From assembly GCF_023074185.1 (NCBI RefSeq), contig NZ_JADPKY010000106.1:124001-188000 (forward strand): a stretch of DNA of 64,000 bases, in the 5' to 3' direction. The stretch comes from Bradyrhizobium sp. 132. GTDB taxonomy: Bacteria; Pseudomonadota; Alphaproteobacteria; Rhizobiales; Xanthobacteraceae. The first letter of the stretch is position 1. The number at the start of each line of letters is the position of its first letter. Of this stretch, positions 27,030-35,989 are shown piece after piece. A program made the translations under genes and the position numbers. The notes below the pieces were generated by a model, which saw only the letters and a list, made by a program, of their open reading frames with translations, did not search any database and was not told the origin of the DNA.

Positions 27030-27814
27030 CCCCGTTGAAGCCTCCCGCGCGCGCCGGCGCGATCGAGGTGAAGAATGTCGGCCAGGTGTTCAAGACCAGG
27101 TCGCAGGACGTCGTCGCGCTGGAGGACGTCTCGCTGGAGGTCAAGCCCGGCCGCTTCGTCGTGCTGGTCGGTCCGAGCGGCTGCGGCAAGTCCACCCTTC
27201 TGATGATGATGGCTGGGCTGCGCCAGCAGACCTCGGGCACGATCACCATCAGCGGCGCGCCGATCCCGGAGCCGGACCCCGACAGGGTCGGCGTGGTGTT
27301 CCAGGAGGCGAGCCTGTTTCCCTGGCTGACGGCAGAGGACAATGTCGAGTTTCCGTTGGCACTGCGCGGCGTGCCCAAGGCGGAACGGCGCACCAAGGCG
27401 CAGGATGCGCTCAAGCTGGTCGGCCTCGACGGCTTCGGAAAGCGCCATCCGCATGAGCTCTCGGGCGGCATGAAGCAGCGCGTCTCGATCGCGCGCGGGC
27501 TGGTGCAGGACCCGCCGGTGCTGCTGATGGACGAGCCGTTCGCCGCGCTCGACGAGCAGACGCGCATGACCATGGGCGACGAGTTGCTGCGTATCTGGGC
27601 GGCGACCGGAAAGACCGTCGTGTTCGTCACGCACAGCCTCACCGAAGCCGTCTATCTCGCCGACGAGGTGATCGTGATGTCGGCGCGGCCCGGCCGCATC
27701 GTCGACCATCTCCAGGTCCAGCTGCCGCGGCCCCGCACCTACGAGATGCTGAGCGGCGACGCTTTCGGAGCGCTGCGCGACCGCATCTGGCGGCACATCC
27801 GCAAATCGGCGTGA
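27008..27814 (+). CDS. ABC transporter ATPase (SsuB/TauB-type)
   Basis: The product is 268 residues from the ATG at 27008; an in-frame ATG at 26993 would add five residues. Walker A is GPSGCGKST (near 55-63), the signature is LSGGMKQR and Walker B is VLLMDEPFAALD, with the switch His in VFVTHSL. It energises the two flanking permeases. The overlap with the upstream permease gene indicates coupled translation. Confidence 0.93.
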   Translation: MQPLANVTPLKPPARAGAIEVKNVGQVFKTRSQDVVALEDVSLEVKPGRFVVLVGPSGCGKSTLLMMMAGLRQQTSGTITISGAPIPEPDPDRVGVVFQEASLFPWLTAEDNVEFPLALRGVPKAERRTKAQDALKLVGLDGFGKRHPHELSGGMKQRVSIARGLVQDPPVLLMDEPFAALDEQTRMTMGDELLRIWAATGKTVVFVTHSLTEAVYLADEVIVMSARPGRIVDHLQVQLPRPRTYEMLSGDAFGALRDRIWRHIRKSA

Positions 27815-27822
27815 GGCGGGAG

Positions 27823-28644
27823 ATGAGCGCCAAGATGACCGCGAAGATAAGCGCGAAGACGCTGCGATATCTGATCGTGATCGGCCTGATTGCACTATGG
27901 GAGCTGCTGCCGCGCACCGGTCTTATTCCCGAGCTGTTCCTGCCGTCCCTGTCGTCAACGCTGATCGCTGGATGGAGCGACGCTGCCGAATACGGTCATG
28001 CGCTGGCGGTGACGCTCTACGAAGTCGTGGTCTCCATGGCGTTCGCCTGTGGCGGCGGCATCCTGCTCGGCGCCGTCGTCGGCAGCCTGCCGCGCCCCCG
28101 CGTCCTGATCATGCCGATGGTATCGAGCCTCTACGCGGTGCCGCTCGTGATCCTCTATCCCGTCTTCACCGTGTGGCTCGGCATCGGCTCGGAGTCAAAG
28201 ATCGCGTTCGCCTCGATCTACGGTTTCCTGCCGACGATGCTCGCGACCGCGGCCGGCATCCAGACCATCGATCCGCAGCTCCTGCTCGCGGCGCGCAGCA
28301 TGGGGGCGACGCTGACACAGCGGCTGGTTCGCGTCATCATCCCTGCGGCAATCCCGACCGTGCTGTCGGGCTTGCGCGTCGGCGGTGCGCTTGTGATCGT
28401 CGGCGTCGTGGTCTCGGAGATGCTGATCTCCTCGGCCGGCATCGGCTATCTGATCTCGCGCTACCGCACGATCCTCGACAGTCCGCACGTGTTCGCGGGT
28501 GTGCTGCTCGTGCTGTTCATGGCGATCGCCTTCAACGCCGCGATCCGGTGGATCGAGCGCAAGGCGGCGATCTGGCAGACCGGCACGCGCGCAGGTCAGG
28601 CCAATGACGAGATCGCGTCGGGCGCGATGCAGCCGGCGACCTGA
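27823..28644 (+). CDS. ABC transporter permease (SsuC/TauC-type), second
   Basis: From the ATG at 27823, preceded by GGCGGGAG, the product has 273 residues; a GTG at 27811 is an alternative. It has about six membrane segments and the conserved cytosolic loop (LLLAARSMGATLTQRLVRVI). It resembles the first permease at the start (IALWELLPRTGLIPELFLPS against LALWEVLPRTGIVNPRLLPS). It lies 9 bp before the NodB-fold gene. Confidence 0.9.
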   Translation: MSAKMTAKISAKTLRYLIVIGLIALWELLPRTGLIPELFLPSLSSTLIAGWSDAAEYGHALAVTLYEVVVSMAFACGGGILLGAVVGSLPRPRVLIMPMVSSLYAVPLVILYPVFTVWLGIGSESKIAFASIYGFLPTMLATAAGIQTIDPQLLLAARSMGATLTQRLVRVIIPAAIPTVLSGLRVGGALVIVGVVVSEMLISSAGIGYLISRYRTILDSPHVFAGVLLVLFMAIAFNAAIRWIERKAAIWQTGTRAGQANDEIASGAMQPAT

Positions 28645-28653
28645 GGTTTTAGC

Positions 28654-29313
28654 GTGTACGATCTGACCCTGACATTCGACAACGGCCCCGATCCCGACGT
28701 GACGCCGCGCGTGCTCGACATTCTCGGCGAGCGCGGGATCAAGACCACCTTCTTCGTCATCGGTGAGAAACTCGCCGACCCCGCGCGGCACGGCCTTGCG
28801 GTGCGAGCACACGGGGAGGGGCACTGGATCGGCAATCACACGTTTACGCACACCATTCCGCTCGGTGAGCAGCCGGACCGGGACACTGGGGAGAACGAAA
28901 TCGGCCGCACGCAAGGAGCGATCGGCGATCTCGCGCATCCGCAGCGCTGGTTCCGGCCTTTCGGTGGCGGCGGCAATCTGGACATGCGGCTTTTGAAGCC
29001 GTCCGTCGTCGATTATCTCACCCGCAACAAGCACAGCTGCGTGCTGTGGAATGCGATCCCGCGCGACTGGGACGATCCCGACGGTTGGACCGAGCGCGCA
29101 CTTGACCAATGCAACCGGCAGCCCTGGACGCTAATGGTGCTGCACGATCTGCCGACCGGCGCGATGGACCATCTCGAGCGCTTTCTTGACCGCGCCGAAG
29201 CGGCCGGCGGTCGCTTCCGCCAGGATTTCCCGCCGCAATGCGTTCCGATCCGCAGCGGCGAGATTGCACTTCCGATCAACGATTATGTTTCCTCCATCGA
29301 AGAGAGTGTTTGA
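28654..29313 (+). CDS. polysaccharide deacetylase (NodB-fold) family protein with altered metal motif
   Basis: A GTG start with GAGG eight bases upstream gives 219 residues. The NodB fold shows motif 1 as TFDNGPD (7-13) and motif 2 as NHTFTH (61-66). In active carbohydrate esterase family 4 enzymes motif 1 is normally TFDDGP, the second Asp binding the metal; here that position is Asn10. His62 and His66 are intact. No signal peptide is seen, so it is cytosolic and unlikely to act on envelope polysaccharide. It may act on a small amide or ester within this pathway, as PuuE-type allantoinases do. Confidence 0.83.
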   Translation: MYDLTLTFDNGPDPDVTPRVLDILGERGIKTTFFVIGEKLADPARHGLAVRAHGEGHWIGNHTFTHTIPLGEQPDRDTGENEIGRTQGAIGDLAHPQRWFRPFGGGGNLDMRLLKPSVVDYLTRNKHSCVLWNAIPRDWDDPDGWTERALDQCNRQPWTLMVLHDLPTGAMDHLERFLDRAEAAGGRFRQDFPPQCVPIRSGEIALPINDYVSSIEESV

Positions 29314-29316
29314 CCC

Positions 29317-30186
29317 ATGAAAGTCGCAAGTTTCACGATCGCCGGCACCGCCAGCTACGGCATTGTCACCGACAAGGGCGTCATCGATGCCGGCAGGCGG
29401 CTGGCGGCATTTGCGACGCTGAAGACGCTGCTTGCGAAGGGCTCGCTCGGCGAACTGAAAAAGCTTGCCGGCGAGACGCCCGACTACGCGCTGAAGGATG
29501 TCGCACTGCTGCCGACCGTGCCCGATCCCGACAAGATATTCTGCATCGGCGTCAACTATGCCACCCATCTGGCCGAGAGCGGCCATCCTACCCCGCCACA
29601 CCCGATGATCTTCACCCGCTTCGCCAACAGCCAGGTCGGGCATGGCCAGCCGATGATCCGGCCGCTGGAATCCGAGCGCTTTGATTATGAAGGCGAGATG
29701 GCGGTCGTCATCGGCAAGGCCGGTCGCCGCATCTCGCGCGAAGCCGCGCTTGGCCATGTCGCCGGCTATGCCTGCTACAATGACGGCAGCATCCGCGACT
29801 GGCAGCGCCACACCTCTCAATTCGCACCCGGCAAGAACTTTGCCGGCACCGGCGGCTTCGGGCCCTGGATGGTCACAACCGACGAATTGGCCGATGTCAC
29901 CAAGCAGACACTGATCACGCGGCTGAACGGTATCGAGGTGCAGAAGGCCCCGATCTCCGATCTCGTCTTCGACGTTCCCGCCCTGATCGCCTACTGCTCG
30001 ACCTTCACCGAACTCGCGCCGGGCGATGTCATTGTCACCGGCACGACCGGCGGCGTCGGCGCCTATCGCACCCCGCCGCTGTGGATGAAGGGCGGCGACG
30101 TCGTGGAGATCGAGATTTCTGGCATCGGCATCTTGCGCAATCCGGTCAAGGACGAGGTGCCGGCCACGGCGACGCGCGCGGCCTGA
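29317..30186 (+). CDS. fumarylacetoacetate hydrolase (FAH) family protein
   Basis: The 289-residue protein has the FAH fold: IFCIGVNYATHLAE, FDYEGEMAVVIGKAGRRI and YNDGSIRDWQ. Metal ligands are probably E125, E127 and D156. GTTGGVGAYRTPP closes the pocket. Family members hydrolyse C-C bonds of diketo acids, or decarboxylate or hydrate such acids. It follows the NodB-fold gene by 3 bp and is very likely cotranscribed. Confidence 0.9.
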   Translation: MKVASFTIAGTASYGIVTDKGVIDAGRRLAAFATLKTLLAKGSLGELKKLAGETPDYALKDVALLPTVPDPDKIFCIGVNYATHLAESGHPTPPHPMIFTRFANSQVGHGQPMIRPLESERFDYEGEMAVVIGKAGRRISREAALGHVAGYACYNDGSIRDWQRHTSQFAPGKNFAGTGGFGPWMVTTDELADVTKQTLITRLNGIEVQKAPISDLVFDVPALIAYCSTFTELAPGDVIVTGTTGGVGAYRTPPLWMKGGDVVEIEISGIGILRNPVKDEVPATATRAA

Positions 30187-30220
30187 CAGCCGCGCTCGGC
30201 AACATAAGAAGGAGAACCCC

Positions 30221-31264
30221 ATGCCCTTGCCAACGCACATCTTGCCGACCACTGTGGTCGGCAGCTATCCGCAGCCGGAATGGCTGGTGAACCGCGCCAT
30301 GCTGTCGAAGGTGGTGCCGCGCACTCGCCTGCACGACATGTGGCGGCTACCGGCGGAACATCTTGAGGAGGCGCAGGACGATGCGACCATCGTCGCGATC
30401 CGCGACATGGAGCGCGCCGGCATCGACATCGTGACCGATGGCGAAATCCGCCGCGAGAGCTACTCCAACCGCTTCGCCACGGCGCTCGACGGTATCGACG
30501 GGGATAATCCCGCGATGATCACGGCACGCACTGGCAACACTCAGACCCCGGTGCCGCGCGTCGTCGGGCCGGTGAAACGCAAGGGACCGGTTGAGCTGCA
30601 CGACATGCAGTTCCTGCGCAGGAATACCGATCGTGCAGCGAAGATCACCCTGCCGGGTCCGTTCACGATGAGCCAGCAGGCCAAGAACGAGTTTTACAAG
30701 GACGAGGAAGAGCTCGCGATGGCCTTGGCCGAGGCCGTCAATGCCGAGGCGCTCGATCTGCAAAGAGCAGGCGCTGATGTGATCCAGCTCGACGAGCCCT
30801 GGGTGCGCAACAATCCGGATCTCGCCAAGCGCTACGCGGTCAAGGCCATCAACCGTGCGCTGAAGGGCATCACGGTGCCGACCGTCGTGCATCTCTGCTT
30901 CGGCTACGCCGCGGTCGTGCCCGGCTCGAACAAGCCGGCCGGCTATTCCTTCCTCGCCGAGCTTGACGACACGACCGCCGACCAGATCTCGATCGAAGCC
31001 GCGCAGCCGAAGCTCGACCTCGGTGTGCTCAAGGACCTCTCGTCGAAGAAGATCATGCTCGGCGTGCTCGACCTCGCCGATCCCGCGATCGAGAGCGTCG
31101 ATACCGTGGCCGATCGCATTCGCAACGGCCTGAAGTACGTATCGCCGGATCGCCTGGTTCCTGCGCCCGATTGCGGCATGAAATACATGCCGCGCGCAAC
31201 TGCGTTCGGGAAGCTCAAGGCCATGTGCGATGCAGCAGCGATGGTCAGGCGAGAGCTAGGCTGA
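30221..31264 (+). CDS. MetE C-terminal-domain-like zinc methyltransferase
   Basis: The 347-residue protein matches only the catalytic half of cobalamin-independent methionine synthase, which is about 750 residues in full MetE. The thiol-activating zinc site is intact: H224 and C226 in VVHLCFGY, a candidate Glu near 259, and C318 in APDCGMKY. VTDGEIRRESY and IQLDEPWV are also family motifs. An AAGGAG site precedes the ATG. At the end of a catabolic operon, transfer of a methyl or other alkyl group to a thiol is more likely than ordinary methionine synthesis. That role is an inference. Confidence 0.87.
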   Translation: MPLPTHILPTTVVGSYPQPEWLVNRAMLSKVVPRTRLHDMWRLPAEHLEEAQDDATIVAIRDMERAGIDIVTDGEIRRESYSNRFATALDGIDGDNPAMITARTGNTQTPVPRVVGPVKRKGPVELHDMQFLRRNTDRAAKITLPGPFTMSQQAKNEFYKDEEELAMALAEAVNAEALDLQRAGADVIQLDEPWVRNNPDLAKRYAVKAINRALKGITVPTVVHLCFGYAAVVPGSNKPAGYSFLAELDDTTADQISIEAAQPKLDLGVLKDLSSKKIMLGVLDLADPAIESVDTVADRIRNGLKYVSPDRLVPAPDCGMKYMPRATAFGKLKAMCDAAAMVRRELG

Positions 31265-31444
31265 AAGGGCGCGCGTCAGAGTTAGTTAATGCGCCAAACC
31301 GCAGCGACTTTGAAAAATCGGCAGAACGATGTGAATGTTGGAATGCGTCGTCAGGGACACTTCAGTTCGCGCCTCTTTCGAGCCGAGGGGCGGACTCAAT
31401 TGATCCACCAACTGGCGGAGCAAGTGCGACCGAGCGAAATCAAA

Positions 31445-31834
31445 CTACCGCCCAGAGGTCAAACGACAATCTATTTCGCTGCGGAGCGCAGAAAAATCAA
31501 TTGGTTTCGTCAACAAGGTCTCTGCACCCGCTGCCATGGCTCTTCGTCGGGTGTCGCCATCACCGTAGGCAGTGATCATGATCACCGGGACATCCGGCCT
31601 TGACGCTTTCGCTTTGGGTAGAAGTTCAAGGCCGCTCATTCCGGGCATATTGACGTCCGACAAAATCAGGATCAAAGGCACGGTATTGGCATCACTGATT
31701 TTCTGAAGCGCGCTATCTCCCGAAGTAGCGAATTCCATTGTAAAGCGGCCGGAACGGATGTCGCGCCTGAATTGCTGGCGAAACAGGTCTTCGACGTCGG
31801 GTTCATCATCGACCACGAGTATAAGACAAGTCAC
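31445..31834 (-). CDS. single-domain response regulator (CheY-like receiver)
   Basis: The 129-residue protein is a lone receiver domain: acidic pair D9/D10 (plus E11), phosphoacceptor D60 in LSDVNMPG, T88 and K110 in TKP. It has no output domain, so it acts by protein contact or as a phosphorelay step. Its start overlaps the end of the kinase gene by 4 bp, marking the kinase as its partner. Confidence 0.94.
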   Translation of the reverse strand: MTCLILVVDDEPDVEDLFRQQFRRDIRSGRFTMEFATSGDSALQKISDANTVPLILILSDVNMPGMSGLELLPKAKASRPDVPVIMITAYGDGDTRRRAMAAGAETLLTKPIDFSALRSEIDCRLTSGR

Positions 31835-33375
31835 GAATGAGTCTCAGCGTTGCTGGCATGGGCGGAGCGTGGAAGGACCACTCGAAATTCAGTGAACTGG
31901 CCGGCTTGAGTGTCGACCTCAATCGAGCCGGCGTGTTGCTTGACAACGATATCGTAGCTTAGCGAAAGCCCGAGACCGGTGCCTTCTCCGGGCGGCTTGG
32001 TCGTGAAGAATGGGTTGAACATTTTCTCCATCACTTCGGACGGAATTCCCGAGCCATTGTCGCGAATTCGAATTTCGACGCGGTTCCCCAGATTTCTGGT
32101 TGCTGCAGTAAGCTGAGGCTCGTAATCATCGCGGCCATCGTCTGCCTTACGTTTCCTCGCAGCATAAAATCCGTTGTTGATCAGGTTCAGTAGCACGCGG
32201 GTGATCTCCTGGGGTACCAGCTCGGCCTCTCCTGCGCCGGGATCGAATTTCTGGTCGAGCCTGATATAAAACCCCTGCTCCTCGGCCCGGGCACCGTGAT
32301 AGGCAAGGTTGAGACTCTCCTCAACCAGGGTATTGATATCAACCGCGCGCCGCTCACCTGAATCATCGCGCGAGTGCATCAGCATATTCTTGACGATCGA
32401 GTCTGCGCGCTTGCCGTGCCGCACCACCTTTTCGAGGTTACTTTTAAGAAGCCTTGCGATTTCATCCGTTTCCTGGCGCATCATATCGTTCAATGGCGCT
32501 GGTTTGAGAACCTCGCCCAGTTCGTCGACCAACCCCTGCGAGAGTGCGGAAAAATTATTGATAAAATTGAGCGGGTTCTTGATTTCGTGGGCGATGCCGG
32601 CGGTGAGTTGGCCTAGCGAAGCGAGCTTTTCGGTTTGGATTAGCCGATCCTGCGCGGCGCGCAGTTCGTCTAGCGAGTGCGACAGCTCCCGCGTTCGTTC
32701 ACGGACTTTTTCTTCGAGAGACTGCCGCTCCCGATCAAGCGCCTGGTAGAAGCTCGCGTTGTTGATCGCGGTAGAAGTCTGGCTAACTAAGTTGGCCAGC
32801 TCGAGCAGGACCTCGCCGTCTTGGACGACCCGGCGCTGGTAATGCGCCTGCGCCGCTGTATTTCCCGCGACTAGCAGGCGGATGGGGTTGTTCGGTTCCC
32901 CGCCCAAAGGCGAGACGATGTACTCGTCCATACCGAAGAGACGCCGCAGCGACGTCAGCTCGCTGCGGCGGCAATCGGGCAAACACAGTACCCGCTCCAC
33001 ACCGTCATCAAGTGGTGCGAGCGCCAGCGAGGCGGCGGGGAGAACCAGCCTGGCAATGCTGGGACTCTCGGCGTCGTCATAGTATCCATCCATCGTCTCG
33101 ATGGAGAACACGTTCGCGCCGGGCTGCTTAAAAAGAATGAGGCAGCGCTCGAAGTTGAGTTCGTATAAAGCGAATTCTGAGGCAAGCTGCAGGATCGTGG
33201 CGAGGTCGACGGTTGTATTGAATTTCTTACCAAGTTCGTAGAGCTGACGATACGCGCTCATCTGGCCGTCGAGATGCTCTTGGACTTCGTAGAGCTGACT
33301 CTCAGTCGTCACCAGGCGCTTGACCTCATCCGAAAGGCGCTGGTTTTCAACGCGAAGGCGGTCGATCTCGCTCAT
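31831..33375 (-). CDS. GAF-domain sensor histidine kinase (soluble)
   Basis: The 514-residue kinase has no membrane segment. An N-terminal coiled coil leads to a GAF-like domain (YELGKKFNTTVDLATILQLA). A second coiled coil (RERTRELSHSLDELRAAQDR) follows, then HisKA with GIAHEIKNPLNFINNF and a HATPase domain with INNGFYAARKR, DNGSGIP and GEGTGLGLSL. It is likely to sense a cytosolic signal. It lies between a FIST-domain gene (51 bp upstream) and the receiver gene it overlaps, making a three-gene signalling unit. Confidence 0.93.
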   Translation of the reverse strand: MSEIDRLRVENQRLSDEVKRLVTTESQLYEVQEHLDGQMSAYRQLYELGKKFNTTVDLATILQLASEFALYELNFERCLILFKQPGANVFSIETMDGYYDDAESPSIARLVLPAASLALAPLDDGVERVLCLPDCRRSELTSLRRLFGMDEYIVSPLGGEPNNPIRLLVAGNTAAQAHYQRRVVQDGEVLLELANLVSQTSTAINNASFYQALDRERQSLEEKVRERTRELSHSLDELRAAQDRLIQTEKLASLGQLTAGIAHEIKNPLNFINNFSALSQGLVDELGEVLKPAPLNDMMRQETDEIARLLKSNLEKVVRHGKRADSIVKNMLMHSRDDSGERRAVDINTLVEESLNLAYHGARAEEQGFYIRLDQKFDPGAGEAELVPQEITRVLLNLINNGFYAARKRKADDGRDDYEPQLTAATRNLGNRVEIRIRDNGSGIPSEVMEKMFNPFFTTKPPGEGTGLGLSLSYDIVVKQHAGSIEVDTQAGQFTEFRVVLPRSAHASNAETHS

Positions 33376-33426
33376 GCTACCGATCTTTCCACAGGACGCG
33401 GAGTAGCGGTGCTGACATTGGCTAAC

Positions 33427-34620
33427 TCAGTAAACTGCTAATACTACGGCGGTGTAGTTGTGGAAATAGTCGCGCCCTCCTATCGGCCCAATTTCTCCAT
33501 AGGTGTAGAGGCCTATCCATGGCACCGTGGGCCCAATTTTTTGCTGAAGCTTTTCCAGTATTTGGCCTTTTTGCTGGTCGCGGAAAACGGCTTTGCCGCG
33601 GCCTATGCAGTCGAACTGAAACACCATCTTCGGTGCGTTATTGCCTAATGTTGACTTGATTTCTTCGCCAATGCGGTCGACGCCGGCCGATATCTTCTCG
33701 TGGTCGCGCCGGCTCATCCAGATGCTCGTACCTTCTTCGACCTCGGTCGGAATTGTGATTGACCCCGCCTTGTCATCTTTTGTCGGCATGAAGCGGATCA
33801 AATAGTCGTCGTAACCCTTGATCTGTTCGGGCGCCTTGAATGCCATGCAGAGACTGAGGACCGCCTTGCTCCAATTGTCGATTTCGTCACCGACCAGATA
33901 TTCCTTGAGCACATCGAGGACTGGCATGCCGTCGATCTCGTAAATGACGTTGCCGGAGCAGCGGGTCACCTTGCGTTCGCCGCCGATCGGAAGGCAGCCG
34001 TGGTTAACCGCCCAGGCAAGCCGAGCTGATCCGGACAGCAGAATGCAGGCGATACCATCGGATGTGATTTGATCGTCGCAATATTGATAGGTTTGTTTAA
34101 ATTCCATGTTGTCGGCCGACGTACCCCCAAACAGGGGCAGGTGACGATCAAGCTGCAATTCACTCTTGAGGCCTGCGGCGAATCGGTCGAAATTCAGGGT
34201 CAGCCCGTCGCCAAGCATGATCAGCCCAAGCGTGTCAGGCTGCATCTCGCAAGCCAGGCTCTGAGCGATGGTCCTTCCCGCGGCTTCCGAATCCGCCTTG
34301 AGGCCGGAGGCGATTGCGTTCTTGAATTTCAATTCGTCGGAGCTGATGGTCATCACGGCCACCGAGAAGTTCGACTCGTCGGCTTCGATACCTGCGATGA
34401 CTCCCCCGCCAGACCCGCCGGCGAGCGGAGCACCACCGGTGGCTACGCGAACGGCGTCCAGGAGTGCGCGCTGTTCATATCCGACGGAAGCAAACATAAA
34501 GACGAAGTCGGGCCGGTCGATCCCGGCCGCCGTCAATGCTCTCTCGGCGGCCTCGCGCCCGGCCACCTTCGGATTTCGATGATGACTCATCCCAACACCG
34601 GCATTCGTACCCATCGGCAT
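33427..34620 (-). CDS. FIST-domain sensory protein
   Basis: The 397-residue protein has the FIST_N and FIST_C pair: FVFMFASVGYEQRALLDAVR and GGSGGGVIAG in the first half, then HGCLPIGGERKVTRC and DCIGRGKAVFRDQQK (the FCxGR-like element, here DCIGR) in the second. FIST proteins are thought to bind small ligands, perhaps amino acids, and pass the signal to kinases or methyl-accepting proteins. Here it is a separate polypeptide immediately upstream of a soluble kinase gene. ATGs at 34620 and 34614 are both possible starts. Confidence 0.88.
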   Translation of the reverse strand: MPMGTNAGVGMSHHRNPKVAGREAAERALTAAGIDRPDFVFMFASVGYEQRALLDAVRVATGGAPLAGGSGGGVIAGIEADESNFSVAVMTISSDELKFKNAIASGLKADSEAAGRTIAQSLACEMQPDTLGLIMLGDGLTLNFDRFAAGLKSELQLDRHLPLFGGTSADNMEFKQTYQYCDDQITSDGIACILLSGSARLAWAVNHGCLPIGGERKVTRCSGNVIYEIDGMPVLDVLKEYLVGDEIDNWSKAVLSLCMAFKAPEQIKGYDDYLIRFMPTKDDKAGSITIPTEVEEGTSIWMSRRDHEKISAGVDRIGEEIKSTLGNNAPKMVFQFDCIGRGKAVFRDQQKGQILEKLQQKIGPTVPWIGLYTYGEIGPIGGRDYFHNYTAVVLAVY

Positions 34621-34922
34621 GACCTTTCATCGCGAGCGAACCGGACGCCTGTCCCCAGCAGAGTTGCTTAGCTCTATGAGAGATTGCCGATAGGGCGACG
34701 ACAACAGCGGCAAAGAACGATGAGCACGGCATCCTCAGGCTAGTCGGGGAACCAACGGCTGCCTATGCTAATCCGGCAAAACGCACGCCTTGCCTTATTT
34801 TGAGAACGGTGTTGCGTCCGATATCGAGCAGGAGAGCCCCGCCCGGCCCGAATGCGGCCGACGCGGAAGTAGCACCGTACCCCTTTTGTTGCCATGGACG
34901 CCGACCGGCTCTGGACAGAAGC
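34621..34922. other. intergenic region between two signalling units
   Basis: About 300 bp lie upstream of the FIST gene and downstream of the receiver gene. It should contain the FIST promoter, but I could not pick one out with confidence. No repeat or hairpin stands out. Confidence 0.4.
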
Positions 34923-35378
34923 TTACCTCTTGGTGTTCGTCGCAGTTTCGATGGCGACCAGCAGCGATGCAGGTTGCAGCGGTTTGGCCAGGAAAGCCGC
35001 GCAGCCGGCGGCTTCGCAGCGTTCACGAGCGCTGGTCTCGTTGTGAGCCGTGATGACGATGGTGGGAATCCGGATCCCTGAGCGAGTGAGTTGGTGCTGA
35101 AGCTCGAGGCCGCTCATTTCGGGCATCTGCAGGTCAACGATCAGGCACACTGGCAGTCCGAGCGGCAGCCCGGCCAGAAAGCCCCGGGCCGAGGTGTATG
35201 TCCTGACCTCGAGCGCGCGTGCCCTCAACAAGCGCTCGAGAGCCCTCAGCACGAAGGGGTCGTCATCCACAATTGCGATGCAGCCCGAGTTGTCTCCCAT
35301 GGCGGCACTATCGGCGTCAGGGTTGTGGCCTGTCGAGTTGGCCCTTGGACCAACATTGCCTGCAATTCCACTCGGCAC
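34923..35378 (-). CDS. response regulator receiver protein
   Basis: The receiver domain starts at CIAIVDDDPFVLRALERLL and contains the phosphoacceptor Asp in LIVDLQMPEMSG and LAKP at the Lys position; there is no output domain. A GTG at 35376-35378 gives 151 residues and shares its first base with the upstream stop (TAGTG), suggesting coupling. An ATG at 35298-35300 would give 125 residues and remove a featureless 26-residue lead. It is the third gene of the kinase/FixJ-like operon. Confidence 0.9.
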   Translation of the reverse strand: MPSGIAGNVGPRANSTGHNPDADSAAMGDNSGCIAIVDDDPFVLRALERLLRARALEVRTYTSARGFLAGLPLGLPVCLIVDLQMPEMSGLELQHQLTRSGIRIPTIVITAHNETSARERCEAAGCAAFLAKPLQPASLLVAIETATNTKR

Positions 35379-35989
35379 TAGATTCGCGCTTTTTCCGTCA
35401 ACCTTACGAGGTCCGCTACCGAGCGCACCCCGAGTTTCATCATCACTCGCCCGCGGTGCACCTTGATCGTCTTCTCCGCAGTACCCAGGTTCCCCGCGAT
35501 CTGCTTGTTGAGGCGGCCGGCGACCACCTGGGTCAGAACTTCGCGCTCCCGCGGTGTCAGCATCGCGAGCCGTACCTTGATCTCGCCGATCTCAGCAATA
35601 GCGACGCGGGTCGCCGCATCCTCTTTCTCGGCTCGTGCAATCGCAGCCAACAGTTCTGTTTCCTTGACAGGCTTGGTCAGGAAGTCGATCGCACCGGCAC
35701 GCATGGCGCGGACGCTGGTCGGGATGTCGCCCTTTCCAGTCAGGAAGATGATTGGCCTTTGCGAACCTGCTGCAGTCAAGGTCTGCTGCAACTCTAGCCC
35801 ATTCAACCCCGGCATCGACACATCGAGTATGGCACAACCAGGCACCGATCCATCGAGTTCGGCTAGAAACATCGGCGCAGACGTGAATGCCTTGACGTCG
35901 AAGTTTCGCGCCCGTAACAGCCGCGACAACGCATTCAGCACCCTCGTGTCATCATCAACAACGAAAATTGTGAACGTCGGATCTTTCAT
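35378..35989 (-). CDS. FixJ-family response regulator
   Basis: The 203-residue protein has an N-terminal receiver (VDDD near 11-14, D56 in ILDVSMPG, Lys in FLTKP) and a C-terminal LuxR/FixJ helix-turn-helix (MLTPREREVLTQVVAG; NKQIAGNLGTAEKTIKVHRG). It should bind DNA when phosphorylated. Its start overlaps the upstream kinase gene stop (ATGA), so the kinase is its cognate partner. Targets are unknown. Confidence 0.94.
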   Translation of the reverse strand: MKDPTFTIFVVDDDTRVLNALSRLLRARNFDVKAFTSAPMFLAELDGSVPGCAILDVSMPGLNGLELQQTLTAAGSQRPIIFLTGKGDIPTSVRAMRAGAIDFLTKPVKETELLAAIARAEKEDAATRVAIAEIGEIKVRLAMLTPREREVLTQVVAGRLNKQIAGNLGTAEKTIKVHRGRVMMKLGVRSVADLVRLTEKARI

